64,000 nucleotides of DNA. It comes from Hysterium pulicare CBS 123377 (lineage: Eukaryota; Ascomycota; Dothideomycetes; Hysteriales; Hysteriaceae). The first letter of the stretch is position 1; each line of letters opens with the position of its first letter. Where the stretch lies: the NCBI GenBank assembly GCA_000467715.1, contig AJFK01000018.1:1-64000 (forward strand), in the 5' to 3' direction. The position numbers and the translations under genes were made by a program. Positions 1 through 13,270 of the stretch are shown here, piece after piece. The notes under the pieces were generated by a model. It was not told the origin of the DNA, ran no database searches, and saw only the letters and a program-made list of their open reading frames with translations.

Positions 1-3000
1 TCGAATAGGGGCGGTTATAAGGTTCCGCCAGAACAAACTCCTTTTTTGCTGATTCTAATATTTCTAAAACTTTTTTTCCTTTTGTCCTTTTATTTTTATC
101 TGTTGTGGTTCTGTTTTTTTGCATTTTTGAAGTCTTGGAGTAGCCTTGATGGAGAGAGAAGAGTGAATTAAGCGAGGGGAGAGTGTTTGCGGAGTCCAGG
201 CGGAGGTCATGGACAGTTTGATTTGGTAATATTGCATTATCACTGCGTTCTCCCATCCATTTTTGATCTCTGACAGTATTTTGGCACAGTTCAGCTCTCC
301 TTGCATCTATATGGGCCATTCCGAGGAGCTATTAACCTATCATGTACTTGTATTGGTACTTGGACTTCTACAGCATCGCCTGCGCTCCAAAGGAAATTCC
401 CACACCAATTTATATTGGACTTGCACCCTACTTGCGTAGTCGCCGAGAGCATGGCAAATTATCTTTTTGAAGGTTATTCACTTTATAGGTAAAAGGTGCG
501 TCTTGGTTTTACAATCGATCACTCTATCAGGGTGAGCATTCGTAAATAAGCATTTGGTGGTTGACTGAACCAAGTCCACTCCGCAAAACTACATATACGG
601 AGTCTAAACAAGCATTTCTCGGATGATTGACTTAGTTTTTACGCTTTTATTAAACATGGTAATATCCAGGGGATATTTTGATTCTCACCAGGACTGGAAG
701 GGACTTTCCTGAACCATTTTGGTTCATACGCAAAAGAGCGCTGCCCTGGATGTCATTGCATTATTTCGACTCGGTACATCTGCAGTAATGCGAAGGTTCA
801 GTTCTAGAAGTTCGACATGCCTCCCGAAGCAATCCGCATGTCGTAAATTGGTGTTAAATGTCTTTCCCTACATCGTCAATCATAGCAGCGCCATTGACAA
901 ATACCATCTCAACACATTAACTTCACCGCTTCATCTGCTTGTTAGACACTATAGGTATTACACTCCAGTCGATTCCACCGAATGGATACTCTGGCATACA
1001 ACGCACTCATGGAACAATTTCTTGCGAGACTTCGCGAACCTTCGAGAAAATGAGAGACAGGTACTCATATTAAGCTAGCTTCAAAGCCCGAGCTACACCA
1101 TCCATTCTCTCTTTCCTATCCTTTCAGCCACAGAACCTCCGTATCACCAGTTTCCAGTAGATCCTCCAGTCCGACGTCTTTATTCTTGCCTATCACACCG
1201 CTAAGAGATCGATGCGAGCTTCTTCATGTCCGTTGGCACGAGCGTTGTATGGTCTGGAAGATCGCTGGGTTCTAGAACGCGGGTCAAGCCGGAAAGCGGT
1301 GTATCGGTTGCGCATGATCTCGATGGTATCGATGGTACTCGTATGCATCTAGTGAGATACTTGTACCTGGTAAACCAACCGGCAGAGGACAGGTAAATCC
1401 AGACGGAATGATCCGGCTCAGCACCTTCAATTTGATTGCCATTCTTAAGCGCCTCCTCCCATCATCATCGTAATCGATCAGGTCAACATCTTCAAGCTCC
1501 GGCGACTACTCTCAGGGGCTCCATCATGAGCATCAAGCTCCACGGGATCAAGCGTACCTTCTTATTCAACAGTAACTATCCCCTCTTCATGTGTTTGGTT
1601 GCCCCACTGTGCCCTATAACCTAATCCTTACCGGTTCATTCTTGTGCCGAGGGGGTGTCTTGTGGAGCGTTATTCTGGCCGGCATCTGAAAGGAAAGACG
1701 GGTTGGGTCCCGCGAGCTCTTAACCTTCATGTCAGTTGCACTGAGCCAGCATCGTCCACTACCCCGTTGCGCTACGTACCGCAATTGAAATCCAGTTCAG
1801 CCCTCCCGGCCAACGTGTTCACAACTCCCGAGTCCTATTCCTCCCTCTGTGTAGGAAAACGCGAATTCAGGCCGCATTCTATATCTTCCAAGACTCCAGG
1901 TCTCTCAAATGCTTTCCTTCTCCATTTCTCTTGATGCCGAAAGCCTGGAGTGTTAGGATAATTGTAGAGGTATGCTCGGGTTGTACGGGTATGGATAATA
2001 GAACGCTGGAAGCGAAAGGTATTGCGGGAACTTGATTCGAAGCTTTCTACTCTAACTAACAGACATGGGTTGATTAGCTAGAAAACTCTTTGTGCGAAAG
2101 ATTCATTGTACCTTACCTCCTCCTCCGTACATAACGCTGCGCTCCATACGGCCACTCCGATCCAGCACACTATCATTGATTTTGCCAGCAGGACGGAAGT
2201 ATTTTCAAGAACTCGGAGGATGGAATCTGGAAACGTCTTGGATATCTAGCTTGAGGATGTCCTAAGTCGTTCGTCGAGCACATGTGATTGTTTCGCTGAA
2301 AGTGCCTTGTCAATATTCGAGAGTAGTGCAACTTTTTTCTAGGCATGAAACGATGCCTTGAAAGAGGGTTGTGATGCTTTTCAGGCGAATTCTGTAGGAA
2401 AAGGTTTTAGTTTTGACCGTGATCGGACCGTTGACAATGAATTACTGAAAAATTCGACAGAAAAGCATTAGCATGGAGTGTTACCAGTGCATTGGCGAGT
2501 TTGGAAATTAAAAGTACAGAGGTTTGGAATATATGGAAAGCTGAGAAGAGGTTTTGCTTACTTTCGCATACGAAAAGCTGATCTTCGCAATCAACGAAAC
2601 CGAAACCGATCGAGAGGACGCGAAGAGTCTGGAAATGTTGTCTCCATCATGGTACGCTTCCTTGGAGATTTGTAAATTGATTGTGTTGTAATCCACGATG
2701 TATCCGATAGGCAGCCGGGTTTTCTCAGGTAGCTGCAGAAATATCCATAGTAGATATTTTGTTCTTTGCGGAAACCGGGCCGGCGCTCTCGAAGCTGTCT
2801 CTGTTCTATTTGGGCTGTCAGCGATACTGCCACACAAGGGAGACTTGTGAAACGAAAGCGCCTGGCCTGCGAATTTAAGGTGAACTTCTCGAGGAACCGA
2901 AGGCGCAAAGCCGGGTGGGTCGCGCGCAGCCTTTTTAGCAAAGATGCGATAGGTGTTTTGAGGAACTGGAGTCTGCGTGCTTTGATACTTTGTTTCCTTG

Positions 3001-4419
3001 TGCGAAGGACCCGGCGAGTCTATAAGCAGTATGTATTCAAATCAGATCCTGCCGTCTTTTCTGGGCCCTGGAGAGCATTAGCCTTGCAGTGTGATCACTG
3101 TTGCGCTGTATAACTGAGAGAGCAGGACGTCCTGGGGACATACATAGCGCCAACTACCAAACAAAGTCCAAAACGACAAAGCTACCAATTTTGCGCGTCG
3201 GATGTAAGGACAGCGCGATGTTGAAGGCAAAGAAAAGGTAGTGTTCGCCTCGATGCGGGATTGTGTCAACTTGTCTGAGCTGGTGTTGATGTAGGTTTGC
3301 TGCTTGCTTGTTGGACTGAATGCTTTCTTGGAGCAGGCTTATCGGGCGTAAGGCTGCCCATTGTTGGAATTTATTTCTCTATCCTTTCAGAACGAGGAAG
3401 CGCGTTGAAAGACGAAAGTGTAATAGTAAGTTGCGCATGCTTGTCCGGGATTTTCAGTCGACTTGGAGAGATATATCTTTGGCAAGACTTTCCAGGCTCT
3501 TCTGCTGGAAAATGAGCAAGGTGCTCTTTTTCAACTTGCGCTTTTGCCCCGTTAATCGAATTGTTTCGAGATCCGCGTTGGAATCATAGAAGTTGGAACA
3601 TATATTTCAAGATCAAGCGGTAACATTTCCTTTATCAAATTGCACACAGTTGAACTTGAAGGTCACCATAACCTTTCAACAGATAGTAATACCTCATTGG
3701 AAGGCTATTCAGCAAACAAGTGTACTACGAGATTGAGTACCTAGATATCCAAAGCGAAAAGTCCCGCCCCACCGAAAGTCGGCGTTCTGCATAACAGCGA
3801 ATACGCCCATTGCCCAAGGCTAATTCATGCCCAACCCAGAACCTTCCAACCAGCCAATATTTGTGTCCCCCATCTCATCATTATCTTGCGCGTATCCACA
3901 AAGTGCTTGTTATGCCCGCCCACGATCGCGCCCTTGTCATCGAAATCGTCGCTCGCCGAAGCTCGTCATGAAGTCGATCGCGTACCTGGACGGAACGAAA
4001 CACGTCAGCGGAATTGTACGTGGCAGCAACTCACTACGGAGACGTACCTGTTTGCTCGTGGTGTCGATTCTGTATGAGTTCGACTTAGCTTCGCCATTTC
4101 TGGCTACTGGTCCCCAGCACCGCGTAGAGGTGCGAACTCATCGCTGGGGTCCTCCTCTTCCTCGTCGTTCGAGCCTAGTAGCTCACCATCACCCACGTAT
4201 TGCTCCTCGATACGTAGGTCAGGGTGGTCCAATGAGGGTGCCTCTGAGTAAAACATGCCAAGGCCACGAATGGCTGTCGGTGTCCCAAGGGACTCCATAT
4301 CTGTTGGCTTCTTCCTCCAGGTCTGCGGTCACGCAAAGAGCAATGATCCTCCAAAACCCAGTGTCGGGCGATGCCACCTACCGCAGAGGGCCTCGGACCG
4401 GCAACTATCAACATATTAG
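1..4419. other. Stretch without a supportable gene
   Basis: No frame here shows a domain or motif I recognise, and no chain of introns links the short open frames. The best is an acidic frame on the minus strand at about 4104-4298 (GSNDEEEEDPSDEF), which has no family I can name. The stretch reads like decayed or non-coding DNA, as does most of the first 34 kb. Confidence 0.4.
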
Positions 4420-5230
4420 GATCGTCCGATGAAAGAGAGGGAAGAAGAATGGAAGAAGCCCTTGTGCCTCCGCCTCAACTATTCCCCAGGAACATAGCGG
4501 CCAGAGGACTTCGATTTTTCCTTTCCACCACGCCTCCGCATCGCCGAATTCGCCATCGCTAGCGTTGTGTCACGATATTCAAGAACCAAACCTGTCGTGC
4601 TCAGCCGATGCCATCAAGAGAGAAGGAACGGAAGGGGGAACATCTCATCAGATAGCATGGCTGGGGCGTATCCAGAAAATTCATCATCATTTGAAATCGA
4701 GGCCAAAAAGATCTCAAGACACTTTCCTTTTGGTGCCTTTGATGTCACTCTCTCCCAGAGAAAAGCATTCAAAGGACTTTGATAACATATTGTCCTCCGT
4801 TCCTTCGCACCGCCGGATCCGCCATCGTCCAATCTAGGAGGAGGTTAGCTTTGAAATTAAGCTCAAGAGATTTAGAGCTCAACATACCTCGTTCTCAATT
4901 ATCTCTCGCCGCCATCTTCGCAAGGCCCGCCCGACCTTCCATGTGTGTTATTAGGATTTCGATGAGACACTGTCGTGGTGAGCATGTGCTAACAAGAGAA
5001 GGGCGGAAGGAAACAAGGGGAATGATCTCTCAGACTGGTTCCTACGACCCCTCAAAATTTCGTCATGAGCCCGAAGGCAAATGGATAGCAGTTCGCGTCG
5101 TCGCTACAAGCGAAGTAGCTTCATCATAAGAGATCGGGCAGCGTGGGACAAGATACTTTCCTTTTGATACCTTCGGCGCAGCTGTCTCCTAGAGACAAAA
5201 CACCCAAAGGACTTTTATGAAGATCTCACA
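4420..5230. repeat. Degenerate direct repeats, about 280-430 bp apart
   Basis: Similar blocks recur in the same order. One block near 4720-4790 (ACTTTCCTTTTGGTGCCTTT, then CCCAGAGAAAAGCATTCAAA, then GGACTTT) returns near 5150-5215 as ATACTTTCCTTTTGATACCT, CCTAGAGACAAAACACCCAA and AGGACTTTTATGA. Another block, CGCCTCCGCATCGCC near 4525, resembles CGCACCGCCGGATCCGCC near 4808. Divergence is high, so I infer an old tandem duplication. No product was recognised. Confidence 0.5.
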
Positions 5231-5244
5231 GTATCCTCTCGTTC

Positions 5245-5357
5245 AAAGCCAACAGGGTCGAAAGCCGACAGGGTCGAAAGCCAACAAGGTCGATAGCCAA
5301 CAGGGTCAAAAGCCAAACGGGTCAAAAGCCAACAGCATCAAAAGCCAAATGGGTCGA
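5245..5357. repeat. Minisatellite, about 7 units of 16 bp
   Basis: About seven imperfect units of roughly AAAGCCAACAGGGTCG follow each other without spacers, with variants such as AAAGCCGACAGGGTCG and AAAGCCAAACGGGTCA. The 16 bp period is not a multiple of three, so the array is not a simple amino-acid repeat. Confidence 0.8.
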
Positions 5358-7019
5358 ATGTAGAGCTGCTGTTTTACATAGATGCCATTGCCAGACAGAG
5401 TTCTACAACTAAGCCGGCCGCAAAGATGAATCTTCAGGAACTCGTTAATCTCGGAGTGGTAAGATGGACGGTGCTACTGAAAAGCTCCGAACGCGGACCC
5501 CCCGCAAAAACCCTCCTTAGCGGATTCAAGTTTGGTCCACTGTGGATGACATTGATTTCCTAAATCTTTCCTTAGCTATACTCTGGAAACTGGGGGAGGG
5601 ATACTTAGCGTGTTGGGTTGCGATAACTCGTGTACGCCTCTCGTTCGCCGTATCCTGATGGTATACGTTCCCGGGGACCACCACGTGGAGGTGAGAGTGC
5701 GATTTTAGCCCCCAAAAAAGAGATAAGAGAACCGAGAGCCTCGTCGCGTTCACAGTCGTTAGTGGAAGCTGTTTGAAAATGGAACTGTGGAGAACCTACC
5801 CCGGATTTAATGAAAAGCCAGAAATGGATCACATCGAGCTCTACATCAAGGCGATATCTGGAAATGTCCGACGTTAGCAATTATCCATACTCTTACGTGT
5901 CAATTGCATGGAATGGAATCGTGAAATCTTCAGACAGAAGCATTGTCCTTGATTCGATCATCTATGCGGCATCTGGCGAAGAGAAGTAATAAGAGACACC
6001 AGTGGATAGCCAGCATACATCGTTAGGGTGCAAAACTCATCAAGCTCGGCGAAGCGGAATAGAGAACATGAAGAGACTTACTGTGGAACCCGGGACTTCC
6101 AGTACTATCATTGGTTGTAACAGTTGACCCACGGACCAAGGCGTTACTTGTCGAGGACCTATAGGTTTACACAACGAATTAGCCAAGGTCCACACGAGTG
6201 CTCAAGAAAGATATGCATCTTCGATTGGTATAAATTCAGAGCATAGGAGATATTTCTCCCCACAGCGTATCCCAAATTCCAACCCGGTAAACCGGTCCTT
6301 AGCCTCATTCCACCGCAACTGTTGCTAGTGGTTAAGTATATATAACGTTCATTGAACGGACTCATCATAGGAAATAGAGTGTTGATGTGTTTATACGAAA
6401 CAGCAGAAAGATGGAGAGAAGACTTACTAGGAGAGTGTTCAGCTTCCTTCGCCAACAAGAGGAACGTCGGCCGGATCCTTCAATTGAGACACACCAGCTG
6501 TATGGGACATACCGGAAACTAATGTCTGGGAAAATCAGCCTCCAGATTCCTGTGGATCCCTCAGACAAAGTTGCTCTCTTGTTAATCACCACTTCCACCA
6601 ACCTATCCTTATCGACTCAGAATTCTCTTCACTGTCGCGCAGGCTAGCTTCAGCTCATATTGGCTTAGGATTTATTGTGAGATAATCTCACATGTCATCT
6701 TTGGCCACAGAAACCTACGGGGAAGCTGAGTGGGGATGGGTACCCACCTTCGAAAGACTTGAACCGGATAGCAACGCTGAGACAAGAGCCATTACATTAG
6801 TAATTCCCATATTGAGTGGAAAAGCGTCGCGAAGAAGCGCTAAGATCACATTTACCTCGGAGAGTTGTTCATACAAGTGGACGTCCAATTCATCCATCGG
6901 GAAACAACCAGGTCCTGCCAAAGCGTCAGCGAAGGTAAAATAAAAGCAGGAACTTTTGGGGCTGATGAAGTAGCTAATCAGATAGGAAACGTAAAAAAAG
7001 GGTCATCAATGGGGTTCAA
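5358..7019. other. Stretch without a supportable gene
   Basis: There are coding-like snatches on the minus strand, for example at 6365-6650, where a frame ends at a GTAAGT donor. None gives a continuous protein or a known motif. Confidence 0.35.
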
Positions 7020-8540
7020 ATCAAAGGCTTAATTTGAAATGGCTCGGTTTTGTTCGTTCATCATTGCAATGGAAATACAAGATACGAGAGGATAGGCACA
7101 CCTTACCTTGACTCGATTGTTCCCACAAACGATTAGACCTGGACATGGAACATTAGCGAAGGCTACAGATTCCAAGAGTTTTAGAGCCAGTATAGGTTCT
7201 TTAAACATACCTTGGCCTATCTCGATCATCCATCGACGAAGTTCGGACCTGGACACGGATATCAGCGAAGACCACCAACTACTACGGTGACGTGGAGAAA
7301 ATGAAAATAGCGGATCAGACCATCAGTTCTTCAATGGAATTCAGCATAGCTAATACATGCATTTGATGGAGTTGTCATCATTGAAATGTAAAAACGAACA
7401 CGGGGTCTAGAACATACCTGAACTTGACATGAGCGAAGGCTGCGTTGATGACAAGGGTACGAGCAGTGAGCGACTCAAACCGAACGCAATATCGGAGATC
7501 TAGGGGACTAGAAAGAGAGTCAGCCTTGGAAGAGAAATCCAACGAACGGAGATACAAAAAGAAAGAATACGTCAGGATCAGATGTTTTATCTCATCAAGA
7601 ACATTCAGTATGCGAGTGTTTGGTTACGGTCTTCATCATCTTGGACGGGTTGGTGTGGACGAATGAGGAGAAGGGCTGGTTGAAGATCAGACACCGAGTC
7701 TTTTGCCTACAAGACTCAATCGGGTCAGTATACTCTTCAGTGATAACGTGTGATTGAGGAAGCAAACAAGAGTATGCATCAGATAGGAGCTAATTATTCT
7801 CAGGTAGCAGTCGCGTCAACTTGATCCTTCGATAAGGACTCATGTCATCCTATTGCAAATTGGCCATGCTAGCCAGATATGTTGCATAATGAAAGGGTTT
7901 CTTACCTTACCAGATTGTATGGAAATGACTGCTTTTGCTGGAGAGGAGGATTGTTCACCTGGAGGACTCGGTTGTGTTAGTAAAATATTCAGTAAAAGAA
8001 GTGAGATTGAAGAGATCAAACAGCAAGTGCATGTATCAGATACGAGGTAATTTTTCTCAAAGACCACTCAACGGGTAGTAAGTGTATTTTTTTCGCGTAG
8101 GGTGCCGTCAAGATGATGGCCAGAGCTTTGATCGGTCACTCCACGAGTGCTTTACTCATCTCATCCCAGTGCAAATTGGCCGTCCCAGGTATGGTGGATA
8201 ATGCAGGAGTTGCTTACCTATACCAGAGTGTATGGCTTGCTGGAAAGGAGATGTGTTCACCTAGAAGACTCGGTCTGGTTAGCAACAGCTCCAGTCAAAG
8301 AAGTGCGAATGCGGAGTGAAAACATCAAATGCAAGCATCAGACTGTGGTAACTATTCTCTTGGACGACTCAAAATGAAGTATCTTTCGTGGATGACACCG
8401 CCGAGATGACAGCCAGGGCTTTGGTCGGCCGATCGCACGCTTCTTAACCCATCTCATCATATTGCAAACGGGCCATGCCAGTTGTGGTGAAGGTGACGGA
8501 AGATTTGCTTACCATTCCAATGAGGAGAACGATGTAGCTA
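7020..8540. repeat. Degenerate tandem repeat, unit about 300 bp
   Basis: The phrase GCAAATTGGCC recurs at about 7855 and 8171 and, as GCAAACGGGCC, at 8464: spacings of about 316 and 293 bp. After each, similar blocks follow in order: GCTTACCTTACCAGATTGTA against GCTTACCTATACCAGAGTGT, then a block with GTTCACCTGGAGGACTCGGT against GTTCACCTAGAAGACTCGGT, then CAGTAAAAGAAGTG against CAGTCAAAGAAGTG. Weaker related phrases (GACCTGGACATGG / GACCTGGACACGG, each followed by AGCGAAG) occur at 7.1-7.45 kb. No coding function was recognised. Confidence 0.65.
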
Positions 8541-11315
8541 TTCGAACGCTCGCGAGCTACTCATGTTCCGTTACTTCTGGCTGAACAGTCGGAGTGTAAG
8601 ACCTGAGCGACTGGGCGGCAGCAAAGCTGGCTTCGCACACCCAAGGTGACGGTCAGGGAGAAGGGCAACTCAAGGAGAAGGATGTCAGGGGAGCAAAGAG
8701 CTTGATGAAGATGTTCCCATGCATGAGGTGGTTGGTAGGAAGGAGAAGAGTGTTGGGGAGGTGTCGAGTTCGAAATTTGAAGAGGTGTTGTGGGCGAAGT
8801 GAGAGAGGAAGCGAAGAGTCTTCCAGAAGACAACAATATCACGCGAGCTAGACGGCCACTTCTTGGCGTTCGGCCCAGCAACATTGTCCCCGGCAGGGAT
8901 TTTGCAGTCAATTGCACGCCTGCAGACCATCTTGATTTTGAGACGACGGGCTTGAGGCATCACTGGCACGGTGCATGGCATTTATGGGATCAGAAGACCA
9001 AGCCATGAGCACATTTGCATCCATTTATCATGAAGTTTAAGCTGGTAAATGGGTGGTATCTTTGGAATATCAATGAGGAATTTGCATACTCGGGCGCATA
9101 ACTTGCCGCAGGCGAGCGCCGCACAGGCCACAACAATTTCGACGCGTTTACCATGAAGGTTCAGCTCATGTTATGGAACTTAGCATTACATCATAGCAAA
9201 TTGGCTGAAACTAAAAGTAGGCATTGAATTGGACGACTTTCAATGAGTCCTGAAGCGCCCTTGGAAACAGAGTAGTGATTGGTGCGCGCTTCGGACTTCC
9301 CAGTTTAAATTAGATTTGGAAGCCTCCAATGAAACAAGAAGGCATTTAAAACTTAGCACGCTATAGACTTGCATGATTAAAAGCTTTCTTGAAGATTTGA
9401 GCCTTCATACTAGAACACCAGTAACGAATACTACAGATACTGGACGATATCGTCTTCAACAATAGACGGATCTCACAGAGAACATTTCAGCAAGGAGTCT
9501 TCCAAGCTGCTACTTATCCCTCTATCATCCTTCGTGATTTATCCAGTTCTTAGTCTAACTGAACCTTCCGGTTGCTCCGCCCCTTTGAAGTGTTTGCTGG
9601 GCCACGTAGATCCATTGCTCCCAACTCCCAACTTGCCTCCCATATATCGTTCCGTATTCAGACTCAGGTCTCCAACTTGGTTGCTTTGGTGCGTAATCGA
9701 AATCCAACTTGCTGGATAATTAGATGGCCGTCATTATGCGTTCGCTCGAGTGCGTGACTGGGACCTGTGCTGTGGCCGAAATGCAAATAAAGTTGAAAGA
9801 TTGAGGTATAAAGGAGGTTTTCCAAACGCAAACTGGCATCTCCGGAGACGTTGGCAATTGAGACTTTTATGCTGTGAAGATAAGCTTTTGAAGTTGACTG
9901 ACTTGACGTTGGCGATGTTCCGGGGTTCCTACCTCGATGGTGCTAGTGTGGAACCCTGGAAGTATGCTCGGGCACTGCTCGGGCACCATTCCATAGTGGG
10001 TAAAAATTGCATGCGTGAGCCCCTGCTTTGGTAGCTGCTCACCACCATTCGCAGCTTGGTTCATCGCCACCGTCATTGCGCCGCGATTCCACAGTTCCAT
10101 CTGAATTATAGCTATGTCGGAGGCGATGCATAACGGTTTTGGAAGAAACAGTCAGGACATGGACGGGGAGCGATACTTCTTCGTTATTCTGAGAGTACGT
10201 AGCCAGGGGTGATATGGTCGAGTTCTTGAGATTGACGGGTCCTGGTACGGGTACTGCATCGGCTTGCAGATATTTGAGGAAATTCTGAGTATCGCAGGCA
10301 AATAGTTGTTTTGTTAGCAAATGCTTAAGAGCAATGAGAAGGACAATACCATTGAGTCCTGTACTCAACTGCAACAGTGGAGAGTAAGGCGCTCACGGAT
10401 AGCAATGCAATGTCCAGTGCGTTAGTTCTTGCGGACCGAAAAGGGATCAATGCGGAAGAGTCTGACGGGTCTGCTTTGAGTCTAGAACATCTTAGCATCG
10501 CTTAGAGATATAGGTAAACTGATAGCATGGCACATGTATTCGAATGGTTAGAACCGTCGGTAAAGCCTTGTGTCCTATACAACCTTCAAGGTCATCCATC
10601 ACGCGTTGAGATGGTAAGCGCTTCGTGATATCACTGTGCGGTATCATGATTTGCCCTAGATTAACCTCCAGATATCCAGAATGTTGTTCGCGCATTTCCA
10701 AGGCTCGATGAAATGTATCGCTGGTAAACAAGAAACGAGCCGGGTCAGCAAGAGGAGAACATCGATGGAAGGCCGGAGGAGATACTCATGTAGAGGGAAT
10801 TGCGCATCTTACTCTTCGAGGATAGTGTGTCTATGCACTAGAATATAAGCCAAAGCTCAATATAAATTGGATGGGTCTTACTTAGACTTAAATTTTACAT
10901 TGATTGCGGAAAAGCTTAAGACGTAATATTGTAATATGTACGGCCTGCCACTGGAAAAAGAAGATTTTCGCGAAGATTGTATCTGCTATAGAGAGAGAGA
11001 AGAAGTGCTCTTGAATATCTTTGTAGGTGCCTTTCGATCTGGGACAAATTTGGTTTCTGGAACGGTCGAGCGGAGCGGAGAACGATGAAAGTGGATTTTG
11101 GATGGATAACTATGCACAACGATAAAGAACAGGCTTGTAACGTGACTGTCAAAATGTTGTGGAAACATTGGAAGGAGAGTGTTTTATTTGGACACATTCC
11201 CAGCAATGGGCCTTCACCATTGATAAATTCTTTGACCAATCAAATTGCTTGGCACTTTGACAATATCCCTAACACTTTTCTCAACATCAAATGCTCGGCA
11301 CATTATTGACGAATA
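8541..11315. other. Stretch without a confident gene
   Basis: Several minus-strand frames of 75-111 codons look moderately protein-like, at 10039-10374 and 10492-10731, the second starting just after a plausible acceptor (TTTACCAG). They share no known motif and I could not join them with proper donor and acceptor sites. Confidence 0.35.
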
Positions 11316-12024
11316 TCATGACTTTACTTCATCCAGCACCATAATCGCATACATAGTCATTCGGATCCAATAAATCCAAGTTTGATAACTCCCCGGCATT
11401 TCATGTTGACCAATTCCACCAGAATCCACGAGTTTCGCCCAACCGAGGATGATTTTCACTCCCAGAAACGTATCATCAAGGTGTGGCCGAGTTCTCGAAT
11501 TTGTCCTCTCCGCGTCTTCCCCAGTAGGTTTTGCCTTCATCTCCTTTGTATTCCTCTCTTTGTCTTCCGTCAACCTCGCTCGCCATCTGAGGGTAGCATC
11601 ATCCGTATCCTCGACTCCCAAAGGATTAGCATAGATGGTGTCCTAGGAAACGCCGCTTTTCTCTTTCATGATCGAATTGCGTTCGGGCTTGTTCATCGTT
11701 GGCCATTTGGCAGTTTGACTTGTCTTTCGAGAGTCATTTCGCAATCCTAACACCATTTTCAATCGCTGTCACTTCCTTGACGACGCTGAAATCTGCAGAA
11801 TCAATCCCCTTGCAGATGATATACTCCCTTTCGTACCCCACATCTTGCCTTCATCGTTCTTCCTGGTAGATTGAAGTGGACTATCGTCAGATTGTATGTC
11901 GACGGGAGAATGGCCACCAGATGCTTCAACCTCGTTCTTTTTTCTTGGCTATCTTTGTAGCACTCTCTCCTCCCAAGAGCTTTGCTTCACATTTCTGCTT
12001 CAAGGCGCCGTGTAGGATAGGCAT
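11316..12024 (-). pseudogene. Decayed gene of unknown identity
   Basis: On the minus strand an ATG at 12024 opens a frame beginning MPILHGALKQKCEAK. Hydrophilic, coding-like sequence then continues in changing frames down to 11316. Pieces include EVEASGGHSPVDIQSDDSPL, then EREYIICKGIDSADF with VVKEVTAIENGVRIAK, then MANDEQARTQFDHEREKRRF, then DDATLRWRARLTEDKERNTK. At least two frame changes and one in-frame TGA (just after NGVRIAK) interrupt it. The steady, charged composition over 700 bp suggests a once functional gene, not chance. I do not recognise the family. It overlaps the end of a weak spliced frame at 11987-12599. Confidence 0.45.
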
Positions 12025-12599
12025 GGTGGAGCACCTGAATCATGATAGACCCGCGAGGACAACGAGGTTCCAGCCGGCTACAGAGGACGGTTCTCCCATC
12101 TCCATTCCAGGGAGACATGAGGGTTCTGAGTGTTTTTGATGGCCTAGAAAGACCTTGTTGCAGGAGTTGGGTTGGCGTGTTCGTGGATGGCTGATTTTGT
12201 GGGCTTGCGGTGAATCTTATGGAATGGAAGTTGATCAATCGCTGCCAGCATCGCTCAATGAACGAACGGTCGTTCTGTATGGAACCTAAAGTTAATTAGT
12301 CTTCGGCCATATCGTCATAAGTTTTGCTTACCTTTCTGCTTCTTGTCGTATACGGCATTTTGCACTCTTCGGTGTTCTTTTGAAGGCCTGCTGCACAAAA
12401 CCCTGATATTATAAATCAAAATCTTATTTCCATCTACCATGTCTTGATAGCTTAGTTTTGCTTTGAAGCTAAGTATGGCCGACCAATCATCTACTAAGAT
12501 CGCGCTATCCGTCCTCATACACGAGCCACGTCCCTCAGCCCAGCAAAGTTCTTCCTCCGGAAACCAAGTAACTTTTGCCTTCAATTCAATAGCCTTCAT
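11987..12599 (-). CDS. Possible two-exon hypothetical protein (weak)
   Basis: A frame from ATG 12599 to 12332 ends at a GTAAGC donor. A 46-nt intron follows (GACTAAT branch site, TTAACTTTAG acceptor), and exon 2 runs in frame from 12285 to a TGA at 11987, for about 188 residues. The intron is well formed, which is the main support. Exon 1 is hydrophilic (KAIELKAKVTWFPEEELCW). Exon 2 is Ser/Thr/Pro-rich without a motif and overlaps the start of a better coding frame. It may be a relic, like its surroundings. Confidence 0.25.
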
Positions 12600-12960
12600 C
12601 TTGTCCAATCAGCCTGAAACACCATCCTCTGCATTTATACTCAAAGTCTTCTCATCGCCGAACCCAACGGCGAACACACGAAGCTACTCTGATAGTGAGG
12701 ACGACGGAGGCGGAGCGGACAAGCATCGTTGTCGTACATCTGGAATCATTTGTTAATGCGCTTTCATCGAGTAGAACACCTTCAGACTTACTTCATCTCG
12801 ACTGCGATGAGCTTCTGGGTTATTCAGTAATGGTCGCGAGACCTCTCGAACTCACTTTGCAGCAGATGTGGTGACTCCCGGAGGAGCGAGAAGAGGCATC
12901 CAAGATCATAGACCTTGGATTGGAGTAAGTCCAGCGACCGATTTGATGGCCGGAAAGCCA

Positions 12961-13270
12961 GTCACCTGCCAGCAAACTGATAAGTTTCCATGCCATCCCT
13001 GACTCCTGTCTTCCAAGGTCGGTATAATCTTTTGATGCCCAATGATCGTGAGCTTCTTTCCCGTTAGTTCCAGCGACAGCGTCGTTGACGCTGATTCAGA
13101 GTTTTGTTTGCTGAAGAACTACGTAATTCTCTTTCGCTGGTTGTCTCTATTAGGGAACCAAGCTCACGTTTGGGTCGCAGTATGACAAACCAGGTCTTAG
13201 CCATGATGCAGTAGTAGAGTGCGCAAGCAATGGTCACCTGTCAGTGAACTGATAAGCTTCCAAGCCGTTC
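12961..13270. repeat. Direct repeat pair of about 40 bp
   Basis: GTCACCTGCCAGCAAACTGA near 12961 and GTCACCTGTCAGTGAACTGA near 13230 are each followed by TAAGTTTCCATGCC or TAAGCTTCCAAGCC. Spacing is about 270 bp. This is one more sign of local duplication; the origin is unknown. Confidence 0.5.
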
